Of a stretch of DNA of 31,926 nt, positions 23,207 through 30,734 are shown in pieces. Numbering within the stretch: position 1 is the stretch's first letter; each line of letters opens with the position of its first letter. The position numbers and the translations under genes were made by a program. Source of the stretch: a virus; the IMG/VR virus record IMGVR_UViG_3300042922_000857, positions 1 to 31,926 of that record; one strand, given 5' to 3'. The notes beneath the pieces are model-generated. The model saw nothing but the letters and a program-made list of their open reading frames with translations, was not told the DNA's origin and did no database searches.

Positions 23207-24814
23207 TTAAAAGATTAACAACCCTCTATTATCATAAACTGAATTACTTGTTCCACCAAGGCGGATAGCTCTATCGAGAGCCATAATTGTTGCAACCGTG
23301 CCATCTATCTTTTCTGTACTCTTTTCCTTATCTGGTTTGATATTACCAGCAGGATCAGTTCTAATAAATATATTGTCCATCATCCATCGAAGCACTGGAT
23401 GCCCACCGTGAGCAAGTTTTGTCTCCAAGGTAAGCTTCATTAATTCCTTCGTTGGCGGACTCATATCTTTAAATCCCTGACCGAAAGGAACCACCGTAAA
23501 TCCAAGGTTTTCAAGGTTCTGAGTCATCTGTACAGCACCCCAACGGTCAAAAGCAATTTCTCTTATGTTATACTTCAACCCAAGCTCTTCGATAAAGTTT
23601 TCAATGTAACCATAGTGCACCACATTTCCTTCTGTGGTCTGTAAAAATCCTTGCTTTTCCCATACATCATAAGGTACATGGTCACGTCTCACTCTTAGAT
23701 CGATGTTATCTTCCGGTATCCAAAAATAAGGAAGAACGATATACATATCGTCCTCATACTCTGGTGGAAAGACAAGAACGAATGCTGTTATATCCGTTGT
23801 TGATGACAAATCCAAACCACCATAGCATTGTCTACCCTTAAGCCTTTCAGGGTCTACTGCAAACGAACATTTACCCCATCTTTCCATGGGCATCCATCGT
23901 ATTGATTGTTTCACCCATTGGTTTAGTCGAAGCTGCCTGAATAAGTTTTCTTCCGCGGGGTTTTGCCTTGCACTTTCACAAGCAATTTGTATCTTTTCTA
24001 TGTCTACCGTAATGCCCATTGAGGGGTTGGCTTTCGCCCATACCTTTGGATCTGTCCAGTCTTCATCTTCATTGGCACCATAAATGACTGGGTAGAATGT
24101 AGGATCAACCTTTCGCCCTTCTAAAATATCCTTTGCCTTTTGGTGTACTTCATAGCATATGGAATGCTGATCATTTCCTGCAGTAGTAATTAAAAAGTAT
24201 AGTGGTTGCTTTCTTGCGTCTCCGGAACCGTGAGTCATAACATCAAAAAGCTGTCGGTTTGGCTGAGCGTGTAGCTCATCAAATACTACTCCATGAACAT
24301 TTAAACCATGCTTTGTATATGCTTCAGCAGAAAGTACCTGATAGAAACTCCCAAGAGGTTTATAAACTAACCTCTTCTGAGAAAGTACAGGTTTTATTCT
24401 AGCTTTTAGTGCCGGACACTGTTCTACCATTTCCACCGCTACATCAAAAACAATGGATGCTTGCTGACGATCAGATGCACAACCATAAATCTCGCCACCA
24501 TGCTCATAATCACCGCAGGTAAGAAGCAGTGCTATTGCAGCTGCAAGTTCAGACTTTCCTTGTTTCTTGGCAATTTCGATATAAGCAGTATTAAACTGAC
24601 GGTAGCCTTTAGGCTTCATAACACCGAACACATCTCTAATGATTTGCTCCTGCCAATCGATTAATTCAAATGACTGTCCATACCATTCCCCCTTGGTGTG
24701 TTTCAAACAATTTATAAAGGATACTGCTGTATCAGCCGAATCTTTATTATAAACCGAACCATCTGCTTTGAAGATGGTCGGCTTGTATGTCTTTAGTTTT
24801 CGTATCGCCGCCAC
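23207..24814 (-). CDS. Terminase large subunit (TerL, HK97-like)
   Basis: A 535-residue DNA-packaging motor with nuclease. The ATPase has a Walker A-like AKKQGKSEL (82-90) and Walker B VVFDE (176-180) followed by LHAQPNRQLFD; the nuclease begins near GGLDLSSTTDITAFVLVF and continues through IAFDRWGAVQMTQNLENLGF and GFKDMSPPTKEL, the usual order. It pumps DNA through the portal. The start is uncertain: GTG 24814 is buried in the GGGAGGTGG ribosome site. A non-canonical start a few codons later would keep the same core. A terminator lies just upstream, so either readthrough or a further promoter is needed. Confidence 0.94.
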   Translation of the reverse strand: MAAIRKLKTYKPTIFKADGSVYNKDSADTAVSFINCLKHTKGEWYGQSFELIDWQEQIIRDVFGVMKPKGYRQFNTAYIEIAKKQGKSELAAAIALLLTCGDYEHGGEIYGCASDRQQASIVFDVAVEMVEQCPALKARIKPVLSQKRLVYKPLGSFYQVLSAEAYTKHGLNVHGVVFDELHAQPNRQLFDVMTHGSGDARKQPLYFLITTAGNDQHSICYEVHQKAKDILEGRKVDPTFYPVIYGANEDEDWTDPKVWAKANPSMGITVDIEKIQIACESARQNPAEENLFRQLRLNQWVKQSIRWMPMERWGKCSFAVDPERLKGRQCYGGLDLSSTTDITAFVLVFPPEYEDDMYIVLPYFWIPEDNIDLRVRRDHVPYDVWEKQGFLQTTEGNVVHYGYIENFIEELGLKYNIREIAFDRWGAVQMTQNLENLGFTVVPFGQGFKDMSPPTKELMKLTLETKLAHGGHPVLRWMMDNIFIRTDPAGNIKPDKEKSTEKIDGTVATIMALDRAIRLGGTSNSVYDNRGLLIF

Positions 24815-24830
24815 CTCCCTGTGAATACCG

Positions 24831-24857
24831 AAAAAGGAACTCTATACAGAGTTCCTT
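24831..24857 (-). terminator. Intrinsic terminator after the amidoligase cassette
   Basis: Perfect 10-bp stem AAGGAACTCT (24834-24843) with AGAGTTCCTT (24848-24857), ATAC loop, followed on the minus strand by a T run. It lies 25 bases past the DUF5049 stop and before the large terminase gene. Confidence 0.88.
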
Positions 24858-24881
24858 CACTTTAATGTCGACTGATAAGTT

Positions 24882-25061
24882 TTAGGTGGTTTCACCCGTA
24901 AGAATAAAGCGAACATAATCATCTCTATGTTCAGATAGGTAATCAATTAATTCATAATACCCATCCCGCATTGAAATATCGATAACCACAGGAATGTCAA
25001 ACATATTTGTTTCACCTGTGTCTCGTATTGCTAAAATTTGACCTCTAATTTCTTCGGTCAT
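24882..25061 (-). CDS. DUF5049-like small protein
   Basis: A 59-residue protein beginning MTEEIRGQILAIRDTGETN and containing MFDIPVVIDISMRDGYYEL, LIDYLSEH, and ending RFILTGETT. This matches the DUF5049 pattern, a small alpha-helical family of unknown function in Firmicute phages. Start ATG 25061 overlaps the stop of the cyclotransferase gene by 4 bases, so it is tightly coupled to it. It is the last gene before the terminator and completes the amidoligase cassette. The peptide is mainly helical; a role as a substrate or partner of the amidoligase is possible but not shown. Confidence 0.85.
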   Translation of the reverse strand: MTEEIRGQILAIRDTGETNMFDIPVVIDISMRDGYYELIDYLSEHRDDYVRFILTGETT

Positions 25062-25504
25062 GCATCCTCCTCTGCAGAGTCACCAACTGCGTTTCTTAAT
25101 GTTTCAATATTAAAGTCTGCATCCTTATAGCCTTCTAAAATTGTAGAGTAATAATGACAGCTTGGTTGACCGAGTGGCCTTCCCTCATTCATAAGATAAA
25201 CCATAGCTGTTACATATTTTCCATTGAGTCTTACCTTAATTGTTTCTTTTCTGTAAAGGAAGGGCCATCCTTCATAACGGTCCAGTGCTGTCTCATCGGC
25301 AGGTGTGATTTCCCACACCAGCACTGGTACATTGCCTCCCTTAAAAGGCTCTATGGTTGCCACAGCTCCAGCATGTGTGCCTCTGAAAAGTAAACGGTAA
25401 TTATTTATTTTACTTGCCCCAACTACCTTTGCTGTTGGGCATCGATTTGCCATCTGCACTAAGTTAAGATTAGAGCCGTAGGCAACATAAAGCATATTGT
25501 TCAT
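25058..25504 (-). CDS. Gamma-glutamylcyclotransferase-like (AIG2/GGCT) protein
   Basis: A 148-residue enzyme of the GGCT/AIG2 fold. The signature YGSN is at 9-12 (YVAYGSNL), the conserved LLFRG and VLVWEIT strands follow, and the catalytic glutamate is E78 in DRYEGWPFLYRKE. GGCT enzymes release 5-oxoproline from gamma-glutamyl amines, cleaving the sort of bond that amidoligases make. Being directly after an amidoligase in one operon suggests the pair makes and removes or edits a glutamyl-type amide; this is inference. AAGGAGG lies before ATG 25504, 38 bases after the amidoligase gene. Its stop overlaps the DUF5049 start by 4 bases. Confidence 0.88.
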   Translation of the reverse strand: MNNMLYVAYGSNLNLVQMANRCPTAKVVGASKINNYRLLFRGTHAGAVATIEPFKGGNVPVLVWEITPADETALDRYEGWPFLYRKETIKVRLNGKYVTAMVYLMNEGRPLGQPSCHYYSTILEGYKDADFNIETLRNAVGDSAEEDA

Positions 25505-25542
25505 TGAAAATCCTCCTTCATGAGTTTGGGTTTATAGAATTG

Positions 25543-26442
25543 TCAGGCCGCCCGAAATCGCCATGCTGCTGATCCTGAAAGCGCCGATGTTAAATGCTCT
25601 CTGCAGTTAGCAAACTCCTCTCCAATGAAACCGATGCGGTTTAAATAGGTCCTCATCGCAAATTTTTCATTTTCAACCTGTGGTTTCTTAGCTGATGCAC
25701 ATTTTTGCGTTAAGGCTTGGTTGTTAAGGGCAAGGGCAAGAATAATGTAGCTTCTAACCTTACCTGCGTGAAGCTCGCTATTAAATCCTCTAAGCTCCAC
25801 CGTATGATTTCCTGTAAAAAAGCTATGGAGGTTTAAAAAGTGATATCGGCTGTTATGGTAATGGGTACCTCTGCTCTCGCTGTAGCCTTCGTACCAAATA
25901 TCCTCAAGCTGTCGCATGGTTTTAGGCTTTTTGCGGTTAATCTTATCAACCAAAATGCTGTCCATCTTTTTGCAGTAGCTCATTCTCTGTGGTGCTATCT
26001 GAAGTGCCTTGTAGAAAAGGTCATTCTTGCTTGCAATGATGTTCACAAAGTTTCGAATGCTTCTTGCTGTATGATCTGCCCCATTCAGATGAATGTGAAT
26101 TCCGCAAGTTGAATTTGTGAATGCTCCTGCGTGACGAAGCTGTCTGACCAATTCCTGCAAGTTCTCAATATCTTCTCGGTAGGAAAGGATTGGGCTGACC
26201 AGTTCAACGCTGTATTCTTTTCCCGCAGATACTGTTCTGCCCCTTTCTTTCTTTTGGCAGTTGATACTGCCATCGTACATTACCTTCCAAACTCTACCGT
26301 CTGATGTTGTAACCTTCTTTGTATCGTAGTAGGTGCCACCTTCGGCATAAGTGCCTTGTAAAAATTCTGCTACAACCTTAGCCGCTCTTTCTCTTGTAAT
26401 TCCTGTGAACTCAATCTCGATTCCGAATTTTGCCCTTAGCAT
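25543..26442 (-). CDS. Amidoligase (glutamine synthetase-like COOH-NH2 ligase)
   Basis: A 299-residue ATP-dependent ligase expected to join a carboxyl to an amine. Family blocks: FGIEIEFTG (7-14, acidic metal ligands E9, E11), MYDGSI (D58), YSVELVSPI (E80), CGIHIHLNG (H116, H118), and HTVELRGFNSE (E216, R218). The last ~70 residues, past the core, include ENEKFAMRTYLNRIGFIG and SALSGSAAW and closely resemble the end of the neighbouring degenerate protein. AAGGAG precedes ATG 26442, and a 15-bp motif-type promoter lies 45 bases upstream. Substrate unknown; Firmicute phage amidoligases are often found beside GGCT and DUF5049 genes, as here. Confidence 0.9.
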   Translation of the reverse strand: MLRAKFGIEIEFTGITRERAAKVVAEFLQGTYAEGGTYYDTKKVTTSDGRVWKVMYDGSINCQKKERGRTVSAGKEYSVELVSPILSYREDIENLQELVRQLRHAGAFTNSTCGIHIHLNGADHTARSIRNFVNIIASKNDLFYKALQIAPQRMSYCKKMDSILVDKINRKKPKTMRQLEDIWYEGYSESRGTHYHNSRYHFLNLHSFFTGNHTVELRGFNSELHAGKVRSYIILALALNNQALTQKCASAKKPQVENEKFAMRTYLNRIGFIGEEFANCREHLTSALSGSAAWRFRAA

Positions 26443-26487
26443 TGTTTTTCGCTCCTTTTAAAGTGTGTATGTCCTTTCGGCATGTAT

Positions 26488-26518
26488 ATATATCACTCTA
26501 AAAGGGTTATATATCAAG
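26488..26518 (-). promoter_or_regulatory. Shared promoter-like motif, copy B (amidoligase)
   Basis: Identical TTTAGAGTGATATAT on the minus strand with CTTG placed 12 bases before it, as in copies A and C. It lies 45 bases upstream of the amidoligase ATG, in a 147-base intergenic gap that otherwise shows only a weak inverted repeat (CTACACA/TGTGTAG). Confidence 0.6.
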
Positions 26519-26589
26519 ACAATTCACCGATATAAAGCAGCATAATCTACACAATCTTTCTGTACATTATCTTGGTCAAAATGTGTAGT

Positions 26590-26817
26590 TTACTCTTCGA
26601 TTTTTCTACAAGAGTCCTCACCAAAAACTACTCCTAGAGAACCTCCCCTATCCCATTTCACATGAATTGTACCAATGTCATCAACACTGGTAACTGTTCC
26701 TCTATCCTCTGGCATAAGTTTCGTATATGGATCATCCATTTGTATAAGTACCACCCTAGTTCCGGGTGTGTAAGTATCCCTTAACTGTTTTAATGTTTCT
26801 GGTTGTATGCTTCTCAT
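26590..26817 (-). CDS. DUF4314-like small protein
   Basis: A 75-residue beta-rich protein with the DUF4314 pattern: YTPGTRVVLIQMDDPYTKLM, DRGTVTSVDDIGTIHVKWD, then GSLGVVFGEDSCRKIEE. It resembles small SH3-like barrels. Function is unknown; the family is frequent in Firmicute prophages near amidoligase genes. Its ATG overlaps the stop of the amidoligase-like gene by 4 bases (ATGA), so it belongs to that transcript. The gap of about 147 bases before the amidoligase ATG contains another promoter-like motif, so this gene probably ends the first of the two operons. Confidence 0.88.
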   Translation of the reverse strand: MRSIQPETLKQLRDTYTPGTRVVLIQMDDPYTKLMPEDRGTVTSVDDIGTIHVKWDRGGSLGVVFGEDSCRKIEE

Positions 26818-27506
26818 TGTTGCCCTACCTCCTCAACCTTGGTTGGTGCACTTTTGAATGCAGAACTTCCTGTTAGCTTTGAAAGCAAAATCTTACGCAC
26901 TGTCTTGTATTCTGAGCCAATAAAACCAAGGCGTAGAAGGAAGCAGCGGAAAGCATATTTTTCATTATCTACTTCCTTCGCTGTTGCACTTATTCTTATC
27001 TGTGTCTTAGCCATCTCACATATTGCTGTAATAAAATGTGTGTAAGCCTTAACCTCATCTGCACTTGAATCAAAGGGGAACCAAGGAAAGCGAAATGTTT
27101 CTTCGGTCTGCTCAATCGGGAGCGAAGCAACACCAAGGGCTTTCTTTATTAATTCTCCTTTGCTTTCAATGAGTTTATCTAGGTTCGAAATAGCTGTTTC
27201 AGTGAAACCTTCCTTTGGCATCTCAATTATAAGCAAGCCAGAAGCGTTTGTGTTGCCCTGTGTTGCGTTTTCATTCTCCTCAAAGGCAAACCCTCGACCC
27301 ACAAGTTTATCGAGCAGTGTTTCCACCGTTTCGCTGTCTGTGCGCTCGTTAAAGATAAGTGTTCCTTCCTTATCCACCTCAAAACCATCAATATCGTAAA
27401 TAAATGTTGGTGCTCCTCTATAAACTGGTTTAGTTTCAAGAATCTCACCGACTGCTGTTACCAGTGCTTTTCGTTCACTGCCTGCAAGATTAAATCTTAT
27501 TTCCAT
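26814..27506 (-). CDS. Degenerate amidoligase-like protein (virulence-related protein type)
   Basis: A 230-residue protein, shorter than the 299-residue amidoligase, but collinear with it by eye: MEIRFNLAGSERKALVTAVG matches the opening, GLLIIEMPKEG the GIHIHL region, FRFPWFPFDSSADEVKAY the VELRGFN region, and DNEKYAFRCFLLRLGFIGSE the end. The active-site residues are lost: the first acidic pair is EIRF, the GIHIHL histidines are absent, and the ELR block is FRFP. It is thus probably a non-catalytic paralogue that may bind substrate or the active enzyme. Proteins like this are often labelled virulence-related in databases (recollection). Start 27506 is preceded by GAAAGGTGG. Confidence 0.75.
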   Translation of the reverse strand: MEIRFNLAGSERKALVTAVGEILETKPVYRGAPTFIYDIDGFEVDKEGTLIFNERTDSETVETLLDKLVGRGFAFEENENATQGNTNASGLLIIEMPKEGFTETAISNLDKLIESKGELIKKALGVASLPIEQTEETFRFPWFPFDSSADEVKAYTHFITAICEMAKTQIRISATAKEVDNEKYAFRCFLLRLGFIGSEYKTVRKILLSKLTGSSAFKSAPTKVEEVGQQ

Positions 27507-27539
27507 ATCTCATACCACCTTTCTTTTTTTGGTAGTGTT

Positions 27540-27570
27540 ATATATCACTCTAAACCGAATAAATAGCAAG
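27540..27570 (-). promoter_or_regulatory. Shared promoter-like motif, copy C (amidoligase-like gene)
   Basis: Third identical TTTAGAGTGATATAT with CTTG 12 bases before it. It lies 33 bases upstream of the amidoligase-like ATG and just past the end of the cytosine methyltransferase gene, so the cassette can be transcribed separately from the upstream late genes. Confidence 0.6.
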
Positions 27571-27588
27571 TGGTATGTAGATTAAATC

Positions 27589-29412
27589 TTACATTCTAGA
27601 ATTAGATTCCACAATTCCAGCAAGTACAAAACAAACGCATGGCAAGGCAACACCATTGCCCCACATCTTATATTCCGCTGAATCGGAGTGAGGTTCTCGT
27701 AGCCATTTCATAATTTGATTTCGAGATTTTGGTTTCGTTGATGTCCCTATTATCTTTCGATGCGTTTCAAAGACCTCAGTCCAAAATTCAATCTCCTCAT
27801 CTATAGGATTTTCTATTCCAAGGTCACTACACCACCAATCCGGGAAGCCTTGAAGTCTTGCGCACTCTGTTGGTGTCAATCTCCTTACAATATAATCCGT
27901 ACCATCAGTGTCATTAATTAACGGAGGGTCTTTATAATCTGTAGCCACAAGTGTATTAGCAAGCTCAATCTCTGCATTGGTAAAAAAAGATGCTTTGCTT
28001 GAAGAATAGGTTGGTGTGGCCACCGCACTAGGCCCTTGTGCATTTAGCGTTGATGAAATACCTTCATCACTGATACCAAGGTTTCTTGCATAGTTCTGAC
28101 CACAGTTAAATGTTTCTCGATCAATAGCATATACTACTGCATGTTTATCTACGGTATTTAATGTGAAAGAGATATCCTCACTTACGCCATCCCCATGTGG
28201 TCCATTGCAGTCTTTCCTACCAATCATGGAGCCTTGCAAAGCAACCACAGCAATCCCACCTTGATTACAGGAAGGATTACCTCCGTTACAATCCACAGTG
28301 CGTGAGGTCTCTGCCTCATAGATACCGCTGTGAGGATTATCAGATTTCATTGAGTTGCTATCCTTAGCACAGATTCCAAAAGCCGTAGGTACAAATAAGG
28401 TTTGATCATTATTACAAGAAATCGTGGCTGATTTATTGTCCTGTATTAAAGCTCCTTTTCCGCCACCTTCACAGCCACACCTTATCTTTAATGTCTTTGG
28501 TGTTTCCATGACAAAAGGTTGGTTATTGCCACCTGTACCAAACGTAGCAAGAACTGTTTGAGTAGTTTCCTGCGGACCTACATACCGACTGTCCTGGGAA
28601 TGGTTTTCAAATACAAGTGGAGGATGATTTGAACTGGCACGAAGGGTACAAGTTTTGTCTTCTGTCACATCCATACGGTTGCCACCTTGGTCATTTAAGC
28701 AGATTGTGCCTGCTTCTCCAAGGATACCTTTAACATTGATGGTAGCTCCTTCCCACGGCTTGATGCTCTGCGAAGAATACCCTGGCAAGCTTTCTGACTC
28801 AAATAGTACCTTTCCGGCACTCCTGCCTGCAAAATCTGAGACAAGGTAGATACGTTTTCTTCGTTGGGGAACTCCCCAGTATTGTGCATCAATCGTTCTC
28901 CATGCAATGGAGTAATCTCCTCCCAACATTTCTCCTGCATTAAGCCATTTTTTAGGTTTAGGAATAGATAAGGTTTCATCTTTAACCCCTGCGATGCTTT
29001 CGAGGACTGCTTTAAAGTCCTCTCCTTTATTTGAGGAGAATGCTCCGGGGACATTTTCCCATACAATGTATCTTGGATATTGCCCATTCGTTTTGCACCT
29101 CATTTCCTTAACAATCCGGATTGCTTCATAAAAAAGAACGGATTGCTCTCCGTCCAAACCAGCTCTTTTTCCTGCCACACTCATATCGGTGCAGGGTGAG
29201 CCAAATGTTATTATATCGACAGGTGGAAGTTCTCCACCATTTAGTTTGCTGATATCTCCATAATGTTTCATCTGCGGAATACGTTTGGTCGTAACCCTTA
29301 TTGGAAAGGGTTCTATTTCAGATGCCCATAAAGGGTCAATATCACAGAGAATACCTCCCAATGGAAATCCTCCACTTCCATCAAAGAGTGAGCCGAGGGT
29401 TAATTTACGCAT
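27589..29412 (-). CDS. DNA cytosine-5 methyltransferase with long repeat-bearing variable region
   Basis: A 607-residue C5 methyltransferase that transfers a methyl group from SAM to cytosine, protecting phage DNA from restriction. Motif I FDGSGGFPLGG (10-20), motif IV GSPC with catalytic C74, motif VI ENVPG (119-123), motif VIII QRRKRIYLV (183-191), then a ~290-residue variable target region (215-505), and motifs IX/X RRLTPTECARLQGFP and MWGNGVALP. The variable region holds about seven diverged beta-like units with a [ST]xT[LV] start. The protein is longer than typical (~330-450). It overlaps the upstream ParB-methyltransferase gene by 8 bases. Recognition sequence cannot be predicted. Confidence 0.92.
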   Translation of the reverse strand: MRKLTLGSLFDGSGGFPLGGILCDIDPLWASEIEPFPIRVTTKRIPQMKHYGDISKLNGGELPPVDIITFGSPCTDMSVAGKRAGLDGEQSVLFYEAIRIVKEMRCKTNGQYPRYIVWENVPGAFSSNKGEDFKAVLESIAGVKDETLSIPKPKKWLNAGEMLGGDYSIAWRTIDAQYWGVPQRRKRIYLVSDFAGRSAGKVLFESESLPGYSSQSIKPWEGATINVKGILGEAGTICLNDQGGNRMDVTEDKTCTLRASSNHPPLVFENHSQDSRYVGPQETTQTVLATFGTGGNNQPFVMETPKTLKIRCGCEGGGKGALIQDNKSATISCNNDQTLFVPTAFGICAKDSNSMKSDNPHSGIYEAETSRTVDCNGGNPSCNQGGIAVVALQGSMIGRKDCNGPHGDGVSEDISFTLNTVDKHAVVYAIDRETFNCGQNYARNLGISDEGISSTLNAQGPSAVATPTYSSSKASFFTNAEIELANTLVATDYKDPPLINDTDGTDYIVRRLTPTECARLQGFPDWWCSDLGIENPIDEEIEFWTEVFETHRKIIGTSTKPKSRNQIMKWLREPHSDSAEYKMWGNGVALPCVCFVLAGIVESNSRM

Positions 29413-30646
29413 CCGTATTCACCTCCGGCAAATCGCTATACCTATACTTGATACCATCTCTAAGAAGAAATACACCATCTGAGCTACTGATTTGCTCAAT
29501 ATACCTCTTTACAATAACATCACAATACTTTTCATCCAGCTCTATTGTGTAGCAGATCCGTTCGCTCTGCTCACAGGCAATAAGTGTACTTCCAGAACCA
29601 CCGAAGGGATCTAGTACAATGCAATTGGTAAGGCTTGAGTTCATAATGGGGTATGCAACTAAAGCCACTGGTTTCATGGTTGGATGGTCTCCGTTTTTCT
29701 TCGGTTTCTCATACTCCCAGATAGTTGTCTGCTTTCTATCAGAATACCAGTTGTGCTTTCCTTTCTTCTTCCAGCCAAAGAGCACAGGTTCATGCTGCCA
29801 CTGATAAGGAGAACGACCTAGAACAAGAGATTGCTTTTTCCAAATACAAGTGCCGGATAGATAGAACCCAGCATCGGAAAAGGCTCTTCTAAAATTGAGT
29901 CCTTCCGTATCTGCATGGAACACATAAATAGAAGCATCCTTCGCCATTGCTGCTTCGGTGTTAGAAAAAGCCGCGAGCAGAAAATCATAGAATGCTTCAT
30001 TCTCCATATTATCATTTTTTATTTTGCCAGCACTACCTTCATAGTTTACATTGTATGGTGGATCAGTAACTACTAGATTAGCAGCTTTCCCATCCATCAA
30101 GACATCAAACGTGTCTTTCTTCGTACTGTCTCCACAAACCAGTCGATGCTGTCCAAGTATCCATACATCCCCTAAAAACGAAACGGCGGGCTTCTTCAGC
30201 TCGCTGTCCACATCAAAATCATCTTCTTTTATTTTATCCTTAAGGGAATCCTTAAAGAGATCATCCAACTCTCCTGGGTCAAAACCTGTCAGGGATACAT
30301 CAAAGTCTGAGGCATTTAGGTCAGTGATTAACAGAGCCAGTTTATCTTTATCCCAATCTCCACTGATTTTATTTAGAGCAATGTTAAGAGCCTTTTCCTT
30401 TTCTTCCTCCATCTCAATGACTACACATTCTACTTCGGTAATCCCCATACTAAGCAGAACCTTTAAGCGCTGATGACCGCCTACCACATGACCCGTGACC
30501 TTGTTCCATATTACGGGTTCTACATACCCGAACTCTTCAAGAGATCGTTTTAATTTCTCATACTCTGGGTCTCCTGGCTTTAAGTCCTTTCTTGGATTAT
30601 AATCGGCAGGGATTAATAATTCAGTCTTTAATTTTTCTATCAACAT
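29405..30646 (-). CDS. ParB/Srx-DNA methyltransferase fusion
   Basis: A 413-residue protein with an N-terminal ParB/Srx-like nuclease-type domain (1-~95, with YNPRKDLKPGD, VVGGHQRLKVLLSMG) and a C-terminal DNA methyltransferase domain. In the latter DPPY (195-198, motif IV) precedes FGGSGST (348-354, motif I), a beta-class order typical of adenine or N4-cytosine enzymes. Such fusions are common in phages and are thought to modify phage DNA; whether the ParB part cuts or only binds is unknown. The start overlaps the possible leader ORF. The stop overlaps the cytosine methyltransferase start. Confidence 0.93.
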   Translation of the reverse strand: MLIEKLKTELLIPADYNPRKDLKPGDPEYEKLKRSLEEFGYVEPVIWNKVTGHVVGGHQRLKVLLSMGITEVECVVIEMEEEKEKALNIALNKISGDWDKDKLALLITDLNASDFDVSLTGFDPGELDDLFKDSLKDKIKEDDFDVDSELKKPAVSFLGDVWILGQHRLVCGDSTKKDTFDVLMDGKAANLVVTDPPYNVNYEGSAGKIKNDNMENEAFYDFLLAAFSNTEAAMAKDASIYVFHADTEGLNFRRAFSDAGFYLSGTCIWKKQSLVLGRSPYQWQHEPVLFGWKKKGKHNWYSDRKQTTIWEYEKPKKNGDHPTMKPVALVAYPIMNSSLTNCIVLDPFGGSGSTLIACEQSERICYTIELDEKYCDVIVKRYIEQISSSDGVFLLRDGIKYRYSDLPEVNTDA

Positions 30647-30717
30647 ATTTCTCCACCACCTTTTTTATCAAGATGCCTGGTACATACACTTTCAGCTGTT
30701 GAATATTTTTTACTCAT
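30640..30717 (-). CDS. Possible 25-residue leader ORF
   Basis: ATG 30717 is preceded by AGGAG with a 7-base gap and opens a short frame starting MSKKYSTAESVC and ending at TGA 30640-30642, which overlaps the methyltransferase start. It may be a translated leader that couples into the methyltransferase. The peptide resembles nothing I know, so it could be chance. Confidence 0.35.
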   Translation of the reverse strand: MSKKYSTAESVCTRHLDKKGGGEIC

Positions 30718-30734
30718 CACCTATCTCCTCATCT

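Noticed and set aside
26547-26588. Inverted repeat CTACACA/TGTGTAG before the amidoligase motif
   Set aside because: Arms are only 7 bases with 28 bases between and no T run, so it is not a credible terminator or operator.
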